From the NCBI GenBank assembly GCA_023014335.1, contig JAECYW010000002.1, forward strand, positions 248,001 through 312,000: 64,000 nt of DNA, written 5' to 3'. Shown one piece after another: positions 22,801 through 35,287 of the stretch. Below the pieces are notes generated by a model that did no database searches, had not been told where the DNA came from, and saw only the letters and a program-made list of their open reading frames with translations. The DNA comes from Galerina marginata (lineage: Eukaryota; Basidiomycota; Agaricomycetes; Agaricales; Galerinaceae). A program made the translations under genes and the position numbers. The first letter of the stretch is position 1. Every line of letters begins with the position of its first letter.

Positions 22801-24161
22801 GACGATGTCGACCCCACCTACGACACAACCTCCAACATCGCCTCCACCTTTCGTCCCCACGAGACATCCGCGACCAGCAGGAGAAGCAGCAGCACAATTG
22901 CTGCTTCTCGTACGACACGAATACTCCGGGTACGGAAGCAGCAGAAGCAGCAGCAGCAGCTGCTGCTTCTTGGGTGACAAGGACTGCGTAGGGAGGAGGT
23001 AACGATATTCGTTACCTCCTCACTCTCACTCCCGAAACACCCCTTACCCCTTCCTCGCGCTCTTGGCCAACGCCTTCACTAGTCCCTTCCGCCAGTTGTC
23101 GCCGCCGTCAATAGCGCCAGCATCGTCAAGGCCATCCCATCAGCCCGTTGGTTGTTCACCCCGCTTACGACAGCCAAGACAAACACGAACCGCGCTTAAC
23201 GAACGCGAACGCGACGACAACGACGACTTTCGCGTTCGCTGGCCCTTTCGGGCACCATCGCGCCCTCTCACTGCCCACTGCTCCACCTGGCGACGTCTCC
23301 GGTGAGACGAGCGAACTTGGATGGCGCCAGATCACCGCCGACACCACCCTGCGAGCCGACGGTAGGACACGACGACGGAGAAAGTTGGTGGGAGTTGAGG
23401 GCCGTAGGCAGACGCCGACGAGCAGAGAAGCGGGCTACACGTAGATATAATGTTGTAAATAGGCTGATATTGATATAATTTAGTCATTCCACCTAACTAG
23501 GCAATAAGGCCTCTCCCTCGGTGTTGAACTATAAAATGAGTATCATTATGTTCACAATTACCTGTAGAATGCAGGTGTGTGTGCTGAAGTGAGGGGAAAG
23601 GGAAGTTGAGCTTGCAGTAGGGCAAAAACGGTGGGCATTTGGCAGAAATCTATTTATAACACTCATCCTATGGTGCCCGTAAATATCATTCATTTGTTTG
23701 ACCCCTTCCAGGGCAGATTTGGTAATAAAAATTATATCATTTTGTTCGTATTTACAAGGAAATTACGACTATGTACTGAGAACCGGAGGGAGGGAAAAAA
23801 TGAAGGGAATATAGGACGAAAACTGACCAAATCTATTTTTATCGCTCATCCAAAAGGAACCGAAAACGCGCGGGACGCTTCCGAAAATGGAATTAGGACC
23901 CCGGCGGGACTTCTGGCATCCGTTACATTTTTTTTACGCCCCATCCCGCCCTCCCTACGGGGTGACCGACATCCCAGATGGGCTTTTTGCATGGGGCCCC
24001 ATAGGATGCCGCTTTTTCCGCATCAAAAACCCCGCCCCCTACGTCGAGCTCACTAGCCGCCCCATGAGCAGCACTATACTGTACAAGTAGATGGAACTGG
24101 TAACTACCAGCGTTGGTAGCTACCTTGCCTGAATACTTCACTCTAACTGGCAACTACCAGT
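19822..24161. mobile_element. 4.3-kb element with ~550-bp terminal inverted repeats
   Basis: The left end 19822-~20375 and right end ~23615-24161 are inverted copies of one another at high identity, beginning ACTGGTAGTTGCCAGTT and running through GGGGTTTTTGATGCGGAAAA and CTATTTTTATCGCTCATCC. The outer 75 bp contain the CTGGTAGTTGCCAGTT motif twice, like transposase-binding subrepeats. The 3.2-kb interior is GC-rich and encodes no transposase that I can recognise. It includes a promoter-like tract, an ATG with an apparent GT-AG intron (22422 onward) and short tandem repeats. Long TIRs with unrelated cargo resemble Mutator-like non-autonomous elements. No target-site duplication is visible. Confidence 0.7.
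22590..22660. repeat. GGATAACGAGGGGA short tandem repeats
   Basis: Five imperfect copies of a 14-17-bp GGATAACGAGGG unit inside the long-TIR element. Confidence 0.8.
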
Positions 24162-24628
24162 GTTGAATACTTCAGCCAGTTTATAGAGGTGAACGCTGTG
24201 CTGGTACGATAAGACGGTTGTATCTCCCCTCGCCCGACAAGGAATTGAGCCATTGCCAAAGACATCATGACGCCAGAGGCAACCCAGAGAGCTAAAGCTT
24301 CTTTGCGAAAGTTGAAGTTTTCCTAAAGCGGCCTTGGACCAAACCACCAACTGTCACCAACTCATTTGGGCAGTCCGACCAGTGTCGAGCACACTAAGCG
24401 CCTCTGGACCTCTGCTTAAACGCCATCCTCGCCATGTTCACGCCGTTGCAGAGATGTCAACTGCCAAGGTGAGCTGCGCACTCGATCTTCCGATGGCCGG
24501 TGCACTGACGTCGATGGACAATTCAGTAGGTCTCAGATAACCCACCACCTATATCAACTGCACGACGAGCCGCCGCCGCCTCCCTCAGCTTCTTTCCTCA
24601 CCTCCAACACCCAATTGCAACCTCTTCT

Positions 24629-26912
24629 ATGCCTCAGTAAGTACCTGCCGTTGTTGTCTTGTCGTTGGTTTCTTTGGAATGGGGAAGGGTGCAGGTTATA
24701 GGCCAGGTATGCACTACGTCCGCTCACCCTGCGTATTGCTCATCGTGGGCTGTACCCGGCACAGGTCTTTCGGTCCCACTTTGCGTTGGCGTTTATCGTC
24801 GGCCCTACCCGCGGCCGACGGTTCAGTGTTCTTACTGCACCGTTCGCCTTACCCCGGCGTTTATAGTTGGCCCTACCCGCGGCCGACGACTATTCCCTGT
24901 TATTACTCACTGTTGGCCCTACCCGCGGCCGACAGTGCAGCCCGCCGTTGCCCCACCCGCGGCTGACGGCTGGCATATTCTTGCTCACCTTTGGCCCTAC
25001 CCGCGGCTTTCGGTGCACCTCGTCGTCCCTGGCGACGGCGTGTCTATTCATCGTTGGCCCTACCCGCGGCGGACGGTGCTGTCGTTGCAGCCGCTCTCAT
25101 CGTGCTCATCGTTGGCCCTACCCGCGGCTTTCGGTGTAGCTCCTCGTCCGCGGCGACGGCGTGTTTACTCGTCGTTGGCCCTACCCGCGGCTCATCGTGC
25201 TCATCGTTGGCCCTACCCGCGGCTGACGGTGCTGTCGTTGCTGTCGTTGCAGCCGCTCTCGTCGTGCTTATCGTTGGCCCTACCCGTGGCTTACGGTGCA
25301 CCTCCTCGTCTGCGGCAAGGGCGTGTTACTTGTCGTTGGCCCTAGCTGCGGCTCGTCGTACTCATCGTTGGCCCCACCCGCGGCCAACGACGGGCCTATG
25401 GTGGTGCTTCCTTTCCTGCTCAGGACCGTTGCGTTTTTTAGCCTGCTTGCTTATTTCTTCATTTTAGACTCAATCACAGGAAAGTCGAGGTTTACATCAC
25501 CAGTAAACCACCCGGGACACATTTGCCCAATACACCATCCCTCAAGCGAAGCCGTGAGGACGACGACGACTGCATTGTTTACCGTCCCCGCGGAGGTAAT
25601 GCTCTCCGCATCGATATGCGTCATGAAATTCCTCACGAGGGGATCGTCAACAACTACCTTCCCACTCACCTTACTCGACCACGTTTGGCCGTGGAGCGGC
25701 GCATCAATAAGAATATGCGTACTGTTCACATGGATCTCGATTTGCAAGACCTGAAGGTTGCATCTGGCGCCTGGATTGGACGAGACTACACTGGTGAGAG
25801 CTGGTCTCTGGACAATGCATTGCAGGCAGGGATGGTACTGGATGAGTGGGATGGGATGTATGTATCATGTATCTATTTCTTGAATGACATCTGAAGGTAT
25901 ATTAGCCAACCAACTCAATATGTGGATCGGCGTAACCGAATTGGAGCCATGCTCGTTGGGCGGCCTGAGAATGCTAACTGGGACTCAACCATGGCTGGTA
26001 TTTCCGACTGCATGATGGAGGCTCGTATCAAAGGAGAAAGGCTCGACGTGTTCAAAAAGGCGGAACGTCGGGGATCCTTCAGGGCGTTCATTTCTGGCCT
26101 GTCTTTTGGGAGTGGGCAAACGGTAGGACTTCAATTGAATCCAAATGTATAACCTTTACTTATATGTTTTTGAAGCTGCCCCGACCTTTGCACCCAAAGT
26201 CCCAGAAACGGCAAAAGATAGTTGATGGGCTTGTTTGGATCGGGGCATTCAACGACTGGCCAAGTTCCAATCCAGTAAGTGCAACACTCACTTTACTAAT
26301 GAATATATCTAACATCTCATAGATGCGTTTGCGTATTATCAACCCAATCTATATCTTTACTATCACCAGACTATGCAAGAACTCTTCTCATCGCCTAATT
26401 TTGACGAGGTCAAATTTGAGAACAGGCCGAGGCCTATTTTTCATGCCAACTCTATATTCTCTGCGACTACTTTCAATCTCGGTCCTTTGACTTCCACTGT
26501 TGCGCATCGTGACAGTAAAAACCTTGCCCATGGCCAATGCGTGATCTCAGCGCTGGGCAGCTTCAATCCTGACCTTGGTGGTCATCTTATCCTCTTTGAT
26601 GCGAAGCGAGTCATTCGGTTCCCTCCTGGATCAACAATCCTAATTCCCTCGGGCATTATGAAACACGGCAATACCCCAGTACGTGGTGAGGATGCATTTC
26701 GATTAAGCATGACTCAGTACTCGGCGGGGGGGTTATTCCGATTTGTTCACTACGGATGCCAGACTCTTGCCAAGCTTCAAGAAACTGAATCTGGTAGGAG
26801 ATTCATGGCTTCTAGGGATCGTGATACCGGGAAGGCCTCCAACTACATGCTTGACAAATACTCAAAGCCTTCTACCCTTGCTCAAGATCGGATCAAGTTG
26901 TTTGGCCAGTAA
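24629..26912 (+). CDS. TET/JBP-like 2-oxoglutarate/Fe(II) dioxygenase
   Basis: Five exons: 24629-24636, 25468-25857, 25897-26122, 26176-26278 and 26323-26912. They join in phase to give 438 residues. The C-terminal half carries the double-stranded beta-helix signature of the TET/JBP oxygenase superfamily: HRDSKN (His304 and Asp306, metal ligands), then CVISALGSFNPDLGGHL, a distal His357 in IMKHGNTP and Arg369 (likely 2-oxoglutarate contact) in FRLSMTQY. Family members oxidise 5-methylcytosine or thymine in DNA, and the group is expanded in Agaricomycetes in association with transposons. Activity of this copy is inference. Exon 4 must end at the weaker donor GTGCAA (26279), because the GTAAGT four bases upstream breaks the frame. 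The first exon supplies only MPQ and is the least certain part. Confidence 0.7.
24790..25395 (+). repeat. 12-copy GC-rich minisatellite within intron 1
   Basis: GTTGGCCCTACCCGCGGC and close variants occur about 12 times at uneven spacing (roughly 30-75 bp), filling most of the 831-nt first intron of the dioxygenase gene. The unit contains the CpG-rich core CCCGCGGC. Confidence 0.9.
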
Positions 26913-27559
26913 TGGTATGTTTTTGTATGTCCAAGTCTAAAATGTTTCTGTTTGTATTTTATCACTATTTGTTCTTCCTGTTCATCTGTATCTGATGCCT
27001 GGTGTCCCAAAAATATGTATTTGTACCGTGTTTATTTTTTGAATCATAACAGCCGATATACTATTGTAATCTTAGCAAACATGAAAGTAGTTTCTTTTTC
27101 ATATCTAAATGTTTCAGGATCGGGCCTGATAAGCTTCCAACTCCTGCGTGCCTGTGCTGCTTTAACAGACCCCTGGTTTGCTAGAGCTTGGGCTTTTTGA
27201 GGTCGTCTTTCACCTCATCAAGCCTTTGTGTAACCTCTTGTGCATTGCACTGCGTCTGCACAACCACCACATTGCACACGTGCCCACTCGGCTTTTCTGA
27301 CTCTCTTTCATCCACTACTATCATGTACGTCTTTTCTGAGGGTTTCCTGTCGTTTTTTCATCAGAATTGACATCTTTTACTTTGACTTGACAGGCTGATA
27401 TAGAGATCCTGATTCATATACACGAATATACGACTGGTTTCTAGGTTTATTTATCAGTAATACATATTCCGTGCGTCTTTCTCTTTTTTCTCTCTTCCTT
27501 TTTCGCTTTTTCGGGCTGTGCTAACATGCCTTCCGCGTTGGTATAGAGTCTTTCATTTC
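26913..27559. other. Intergenic, no gene seen
   Basis: AT-rich 3' flank of the dioxygenase gene and T/C-rich 5' flank of the next gene. Nothing else supported. Confidence 0.4.
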
Positions 27560-27575
27560 ATGGCGCCGTCAGTTC

Positions 27576-30500
27576 ATGGCGCCATCAGCGCCATCATCAT
27601 CATCAACGTCAGCTACAGCATTCACGACCACTCACGCTCTTCACGCCAACGCCCTGCGCCATGAAGCCCACCCATATTCACGACCGTCTCCCGCTGCTCA
27701 GCCTCAAAGTTCCGCGGGCTCTATACCCCTTCCTCCCCAAAACCAAAATCAAAACCAAAACGCGAACCACGCCGCATACCCAACCTCAACGCCAAACGAA
27801 CGTGCACGAACACGTTCCGCACCGTCCACCTCGCCTCCAAAAGCCACATCGGTGTCTGGGTCTGGGTCGGTGTCGACGGGCACCCACCCGAGCACGAGCA
27901 CTCTCTCGTTCGTCTCCGCGAAGAGCGGGGTTTCTATTCCCATCTCTGTTCCCGTTCCCGAGCCCGTCAATTTCGATGCCAACTTCAACTTCGATGCCAA
28001 AGTTGCAGATCGGGAAGATGGGGCTATTTATGGATCCCCCTCTGGATCCGGTGTTGGTAGTGGAGGAGGAGAACGTGTGCGGGCGATAATATCGACTGAG
28101 AGGAAGAACGCGAAGTGGAGGCCGCCTACACCTGCTGGAGGAGGACCACCGGGATCGTCGTCTGGGATGGTGAGGACGACGCCTTTTTCCAATACGGCTG
28201 CGTCTAGCGGAAGGCCTGCCCACCTTGCCACGCCGCCTGGGCTCGGATCATCTCCTGGTCAACATCAAAACCAACATCAGCAGCAACATCCGCCCGTTTC
28301 ATCTTCGACTTCGTTAACAGCTGCCACCGCGAACGGAAACGCCAGTACATCGTCAACAACGAGCACAAGCACCCCGCCAACAAGGCGTCCCTCTCTCGCC
28401 TCTCCTCTCCCGCCAACGCCATTGGTGCCTTCCACCCCGCTCACGAAAAGGTTCGCGGGCGGTGTACCTGCTCCTCTGAATTTAGCAGGCTCGTCTGCGT
28501 CCGCCTCTCCTGCTTCAGGAGTTTCAGGAGCATCTGCTGCTGCTGCGAATTCGTCAGTTGCGAAGAGCAGACTAGGGTCCCAAAACCACACCAGGCACAC
28601 GTCAGGCACAATTTCGTCGCCGCCTGTCTCTCCTCATCCGTCCCCACCAAATGGTCCTTCCAACGCTCGTCCTCAGACGTCCTTAACGCATGCGCAGAGT
28701 CAGTGGGCCCAGCCACAATTCATTACTGCTCATGCGCATGTTCGTCCTTCGACTGCGACGGGAGCTGGAGCAGGAGGGCAAGCGTTGGCACCGCCCGAGT
28801 CGCCTTCGATCACAGCGATGATGAAAAGGCTTCTAGCCAAGCCCGCACCTGTCATATGTCCCGGTACCTCAGCTCCTACCACCAACAGCGGGTTGGGGTT
28901 CACGAGCGGCAGCGAGTCTGAAGGGTGGACTTCCGCTGCCTCTGGACCCGCAGCAGCAGCTGTTGGATACACGAAGAGGAGGAAAGAAGCTTTCTCTTCG
29001 AGGCGGGAGAGGAAGACGGCGGAGGAGAGGGAGAGGGAGATGGCGAGGGGTACGGCTGATATCCAGTTCGAGATGTGGGCGGGGGCGTTGGTTTTGGAGC
29101 TTGAGCTGGGTCGTGGGCTGGGGATTTCGGGTGCTGGTTATGGGCGGGCGGGGAGGCGTGGATGGAGCGTTCTCCTGCTTCATCGTCTGCGCATTCGAAT
29201 CACCCGTATGGGCAATTTTCGCCATCGGTGTCGGTCTCTTCCCCACTTTCCGGTGCCCACCCCAATTCCAATTCTGGGCATCATAGTCATACCCACGGTG
29301 ATCTTTCTCAGCACCGCCAACATCATATCGTCCCACCACAGAATTCGTCAAAACATCACCGCCCGCTTCCTTCTCCGCAGGGCCTCGCGGCACTGAGTCA
29401 GAGTCAGATGCAGCGCTCGACCTCGGCGTCTGCCTCTCTTAGCTCTTCTCCTCACGCTCACTCGCCTGCGTTAACGACAACGTCAACGAAAGCTGTCAAG
29501 ATTCTGCAATCTCTCAACCCGACACGTGCGGAGATGCACATGGCACATACACATACGCCTCCATTCCCCTGCCTCTCTGCGTCCGCACCAGCATCTTCCA
29601 GGCAGCTCTCGTCGCTCCTCCCACTCGCGCTCAAGAGCAGGCTCGCCACCCCGCAGCCCGATCGCTAGCACGCTCGTACCTGGGTTCATCGCTGGTTCTG
29701 GGACGGTTACGGACACTGCTACCCCGCCCCCGAACTCAAACCCGGGCTTGAACTTGAATCCTGCGCTGCTGGGTCCGAGTCAGTCGATGTCGATGTTGAG
29801 TGCGCTGGCACCTGCTGGGGATAGAGGGCGGGAGGGAGGAAGGAAGGTCTCGGAAGACGAAGGATAAGGGACGGGAGAAGGAAAAGGAGAAAGAGAGAAG
29901 CAAAGCCACTCCCGCTTCATCGTTCATCGAGGCGTACAAGCGGCAAGAGCGCGAGCGGGAGGAGCTTGAGAGGGTGGCGCGGATGGGCGAGGTGCTGGAC
30001 GACCATGTTGACTTGGATGCGGATCTTGAGGAGGTCCCGGTGCATGTGCGCCCGCGATCGCTGGACAAGGCGAGGCGGTTGTTGGGGGACGATGTCGATT
30101 TTACAGGGTCCTGGCGGGCGGCATCAATCTCCATTCAGAGGACGAGGAGGATGTGGATGATAGCAAGGAAGTCGAGCTTCCCGTTCCGCGACACGTATAC
30201 CTCAAGGAGGAGCCTGGCTCGAGCTCGACCGTCAGCAGTCCAGCTGGGGGCGGGGGCAGGTTCTGGAAGTTGATGAAACGGATCAGCGTGGGCGGGGGCT
30301 TGAGGGATAAGTTCCTCGGCCCCAGTTCCAGTGCAGGCGGGACGCCGACGGATGTGCATCCTCCACCCGTGCCTCCTTTGCCTCCTAATCTCGCGTCGTT
30401 GGCGTCGACGACGCCTCCGCATAGTCAAAGCCAGCACCAGCACCAAAGCCAGAAAACGGAGGTTGATGCGAAACCTAAGCATCGACTCCATGGATCGAGG

Positions 30501-32401
30501 TCGACTGATTCATCATTGAAGTTTTTGAGGAACCGCGCGGCGACTGCTTCTTCCAAGTCGAGCTCGACGGCGTCGTCGCCTACTCCTCATACGGACCTGA
30601 ATTCACATTCAAAGGTTTCTAGTATGCCCCTGGCCAGCCCCAACACGAGGAAGGCTCCTCCTGCCAGCACCGCTACTGCCATAGCCGCTGCTACCACTTC
30701 AGGAACTGCAAACTCAAGCCCAAACCTCGCGTCTGCATCGACCTCGACACCCATCCACCCGAGGAGAAGTACGACGACCCGCTCGTCCTCGCCCGTGTCA
30801 AGCTCTGACGTGGCTTCCGCGTCTGCGTCAGCTTCAACGAAGCTGTTCCACCACGCGCAGTCGTCGAGGTCATCGGAGTCTTCTTTCTCTGAGGAGAAGG
30901 AGGCGGTGCCGCCGCTGCCACAAGCGAAGATGTTGGCCCAGCATATCATCGCACCTTCGGAGCTAAGACGAGTGGGTGAGGCCGACGACGCTTCCGATTC
31001 GCGGGTCCAACACCAACACCAACAGGGTGCGATTGGGATGGGCCTGGGATTGGGGATGGCAGGTATGACGGTCCGCATGCCCAGCCCGCGCGACTTGTCT
31101 GAGGAAGACTGGATGATCGTGCGCTCGCCTTCGTTGACGTTACCACCGAGGAGGGCTCGGGCTGCTGCTGCTCCTCTGTCAACTTCCAGCAATAGCAATG
31201 CTCCTACGGCGTCCTCGCCGCTTGCATCGTCATCGCCACCATCAGCATTGGGAGGAGGGTCGCTACCCAGCTTACCCTTCTGCCCCGTTCGTGCGGGCGA
31301 GTTCAGTGTCGACTTCGACTTCGATAGGGACCTAGAAGGGATGGGCATGGATAGATCCGAGTCACCTACGATCCCGTCATTCTCCACTGTTGGTGTCGTC
31401 AATGCTTTTCCTTCGCGGAGGTTATCGAGTATTTCCAAGTCAAGCAAGCCGAGGAGCTCGCCGTCGACGCCGCATCCACATTCTGCTGGTGGGATAGGGC
31501 CAGTTTCTCGTACGTTAATTCTTCGTGCACCAATTCCTGAGCTGATTTATTTCATCTTACCTTTCACACAGCATCACCAGCAGCATTATCAGCATCGACT
31601 TCAGCAACATCACCGACCTCAGCCACGCCCACAAGCTCTCTCAAACACTCCCTCTCCCTCCCAACGCCAACATCCCTTCCTCCACCACCTCGTCCCCTAA
31701 GGAGTGCACACCGTCCGGGTCCGGGAGTCTCGCCGGCCGGCGCCCATTGGCACATTGCGTTCTGCCTCAGCGTCCGCCTCGCTTCCCGCCTCCTCGACCC
31801 GAGGGGGCGATGCCCCAGCACCCTCTACATCTTTTCTACCTCGGTTGCAGGGCGAGGGGGCAGATGCGGGGAGAGCACAATTTCTACTCCCCCAGGTCGA
31901 CATTAATCCCGGAGCGGACGGTATCCCGCCGGGCCGACGATCCGAGTCTCATGCCACCAGCAGCTCGTTCAATGCGGTGAAGTCGTGGGCGGGTTTCAAC
32001 CAACAGCACAACCGTCGGTCGTCGGGCGGGACGAGCGTGCTTACCCTTCGCCCTAGTGCTGGGCAGAGGAGGTCGAGCTCGTTTGGGGCACCGTCGGTGT
32101 CGTTGTCTTCGCTGGCTCCTGATAGTCCGCTTGAGAGGGAAGACAGCGCCGATATGTGGAGCGAGAGAGGGAAGGATAACAATAAAGACGTGAAGAAGTT
32201 TGCATTGACGGAGCAGGAGAAGGCTGCGAAGTGGGCGGATTTGTTGGAGCGGAGCGAGAGGGCGGGCGGGCCACTGCATATTGAATTAGGGATGCGGTTG
32301 CCAACGATTCCTTCTGTAAAAGAAAATAAATCGAACATGCTGCGTGTGATGGCGCATGAACTCCCTCGAGTCCCTCAACTGCGGCATTTATCTTGTGTCT
32401 G
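27576..32401 (+). CDS. Very large Ser/Pro-rich protein, frame not continuous
   Basis: Long plus-strand frames follow one another and share the same composition (Ser, Pro, Thr, His, Gln, poly-Ala): 27576-~29050, ~29160-29668, ~29800-30150, ~30153-31510 and ~31704-32401. The last ends with a conserved-looking tail (KFALTEQEKAAKWADLLERS, then GGPLHI). A charged Lys/Arg/Glu coiled segment (KDKGREKEKEKERSK) and HVRPRSLDKARRLLG lie in the middle. Some changes of frame could be introns (a possible 57-nt intron near 29056 and one at about 31510-31570), but I could not join all parts. Errors in GC-rich low-complexity sequence or real decay are both possible. The nearby upstream ATG at 27560 is out of frame. 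Likely an intrinsically disordered regulatory protein; no domain recognised. Confidence 0.45.
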
Positions 32402-32424
32402 ACCTCATTCTCACCGTTAGATCG

Positions 32425-33980
32425 GGCAAGAACTCGGTATCGCATTTGAAGACCTCAGAGTCAATGGGCTTGGTACCTCAGCGGGTTTTCGGCCAACCCT
32501 AAACCCCCTCAACATTTTCTCGAAAATCTGCACCCTTCGTCACCGACATATATTGAGCGAATTTGAAGGTGTTGTTCGACCTGGAGGAATGCTTTGTTCG
32601 TGTTATCATCCATCTCTTATCTAAAATGAACCTACTCATTCATCCTGCAGTTGTTCTCGGTCGCCCGAAAAAGAGATCTACTCAACTGATGGCCATCATT
32701 ACTATGACACTCTCACCCAGAGCAGATAGCATTGCCCCGAAGACGACATTCATTTCCCTACACTGACTGCCGATCAGACCGTGCCAAAGCACGAGCCCGT
32801 GGTCTTGATCGTGTCAAAACAACCAGTGTCGGAGATGCTTCGATTCGTGGTCTAAGTGGAGGCGAGAAGAAGCGCATTTCGTAAGTCACGACCCTCTCAC
32901 ACCCTTCCTGTAAATATTCTAACATCAGTGAATAGAATAAGCGAGGCTCTCGCCACAAGAAGTCTTATCACGTCCTGGGACAAATAAGCTAGGATTTGCA
33001 TTCCTTTTCTGGGAAGTCTAATGTAACATCTAAACTCTCATAGCCCTACTCGTGGTTTGGACTCTAAAACAGCCCTCGTAGTAATTCGTGCCTTTCGTGT
33101 CGCTACCGATCTCCTCAGAAACTCGACCATAGTTTCCATATGTCAAGCAGGCGAACCCCTCTTCCAGACCTTTGACGAAGTCTGCGTCATCTATGAAGGA
33201 AGAATGATGTACTTTGGCCCTGCCAACCTCGCTCGATAATACTTCATCGACATGGGTTACGTTCCAGCAAATCGGCAGACCACACCCGACTTTCTGGTTT
33301 TGGTCACCGATCCTTTGAACAGGACCTGGCCAGCAAGATAGACGACATGGAAAGCGAGGATAGGCGAAATCATCCAATTCCAAGAACTGTGATTGAATTC
33401 GAAGCATATTACTCTTCTTTCGAGCGACAGCCGATCACTGTGCGTCTTGAAATCCGACACTTATTGATGATTCTCAGCTGACCCCGTGTTTCTAGCCTAT
33501 CTTCTACACCATCGAAGGCCTGAATTTCATACTTTAGATGGCGTGTGTTCTACCTACTGTTGTACCTTCGGGCCTGGGATATGAGGACATTTCTCCAAGC
33601 AACCAAGTGTATGCCGTCCCTGGATCAGAACCTGGGACAGCTAAAGTCCCCGGAAATGCCTACGTCGCACTTTCAGAGGGATACCTTTACCAGCATCTAT
33701 GGCGGGTAAGTACTTTTATTCTTCAGATGAATTTCTACCTGGTTTAACCTGTCCTTTCCTAGGATTTTGGAATTGTGGTGGCCTTTGGAATTGCCGCTGG
33801 TTACGAGAAGCTGAACAAACACCCGAAGATGGTGAACACCTTACATGGAGGCATATCAGCTACACTGTGACTGTTTCTGGCGAGAAGCATCGGGTGCTGG
33901 ATGACATTTCTGGGTTCGTTGCACCCGGAAAATTAACTGCTCTCATGGGAGAGTCTGGGTCGGAAAGGTACGCTCTATCT
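32425..33980 (+). pseudogene. PDR-type ABC transporter remnant (N-terminus, NBD1, EL, NBD2 start)
   Basis: Successive pieces of a full-size pleiotropic-drug-resistance ABC transporter can be read in order. They are ELGIAFEDLRVNGLG; ILSEFEGVVRPGG followed by a ruined Walker A (GRPKKRSTQ for GRPGSGCST); LSGGEKKRISISEALATRS (signature); then PTRGLDSKTALVVIRAFRVA and VCVIYEGRMMYFGPANLAR, the latter ending in a TAA where the family has Gln. A loop segment (ALSEGYLYQHLWRDFGIVVA) follows, then EHLTWRHISYTV to LTALMGESGSE, a worn second Walker A. Both transmembrane domains are missing and several stops interrupt the frame. Non-functional. Confidence 0.8.
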
Positions 33981-34039
33981 ACCCACTGCCACTACTTTAA
34001 CTAATCACAGTCGTGTTTTAACAGACATCCCTCCTTAAC

Positions 34040-34500
34040 GTCTCTGATTGGCCAAAAGAATGGTTTGCAGAAAGAATGGTTTGCAGGCTTGGATCACACC
34101 CCGGAAGGAAAACTTATCATTACAAAGTAGACCACCTCTCTCTTTCAGACGATTCAATTTCTCATTCGTTCTCGCAGGAAGCACGACCCAGCGCCTTTAG
34201 AGGTTGTTTGTGATAGGGTAAAGAGTTGCCCCATGACGTTCTTGGATGTCGGCTGATTATTGCTTCTAGGTCATTAGACTCCTCAATGAGAAGAAAGTGA
34301 CGACAGTGGGAGGCGGATTTCTTTCACTGGGTGAGAATGTGGATGAAGTTTCTATCTGCTGCCACTCAGATACCGGTAAGTCCCTTATTAATGTCATTGC
34401 TTTGACAAAGATTGGGCCTGTTTATCTAGGGTGCCGTGGAGATTGCGCAGCTGGTGAAGGAGCTTGTGGACGACAGCGGGTTATGTGTGAACATTTTATA
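34040..34500 (+). pseudogene. LamB/YcsF (5-oxoprolinase subunit A-like) C-terminal fragment
   Basis: Three exon-like pieces resemble the C-terminus of the LamB/YcsF family: HTPEGKLIITK, then KHDPAPLEVVCDR, then VIRLLNEKKVTTVGGG leading into VSICCHSDT and (G)AVEIAQLVKELVDD. The family takes part in 5-oxoproline or lactam utilisation. The junction between SDT and AVEIA does not splice in frame as written, the N-terminal two thirds are absent, and the fragment abuts the truncated second NBD of the ABC remnant. The sequence AAAGAATGGTTTGCAG is directly repeated at the boundary. Treated as a pseudogene fragment. Confidence 0.55.
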
Positions 34501-35287
34501 TACAACCCACCACCGAAATTGACAGACCACAAATTCGTTTTGATACGACTCGTACGTTTATATTTGGACAATCTTATCATTGTTAGTTTCACACTGCACG
34601 TTGGGACGACCGACATTGTTGTCGACAAGGCAAACATGCTTGAGGCTGCTCAGTTGCAAGGTTGAGGACGCGACAAGTACGATGAACCCTTATGACGGCC
34701 ATAATCTTAATGCGACCTCCGACTGTCGATTTTGCCCATTCGGGACCACAGATCAATGGCTGCGTCCCGCGTTGTGATTTTGGTCAACATTTTCAGTCTC
34801 ATGTGTCAATGGAACTTGGCAAAAGAAGTAGTAGGCGGTCGTCACCTCAGCGCAAACTATCGCAAAGCCCAATCTATTAATTCTCCAGGCAGAAACATCT
34901 CAACGGTCCAATATACGATTAAGAATTAAACGGCACCATGGTTAGTTCTCTCGATAAACTTGTTTCTTGAAGTTATACAGAGTGACGCAGGCCATCTTTA
35001 CAGCGAGACAAGTTACCTTTATGTGTCATGACATTTCGGATCGCAATTTCCATTCAAGCCTTTTGTGGCTACAATACCCGAGTCTTTGTCAACCAAAATG
35101 ACAAGAAATGGCACCCTTTCGCAAGCATAGGCCTTTCCGCTTGATCCTGGAAGCTGTATGACATATGTCTGACCCCGATCTCGTCTCCAAATCTCTAAAT
35201 CGGGTGTACTCTGTTCAGACATCTGAATGGATATAGGGAGGGGCTTTCAGCTTTGTGGGCTAGGATTCTGCTTATTCGATCACTGCC

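Noticed and set aside
24659..25467. Overlapping open frames over the GGCCCTACCCGCGGC array, and the idea of a CRISPR array
   Set aside because: Repeat spacing is irregular with no unique spacers of constant length, the host is eukaryotic, and the stretch sits in an intron.
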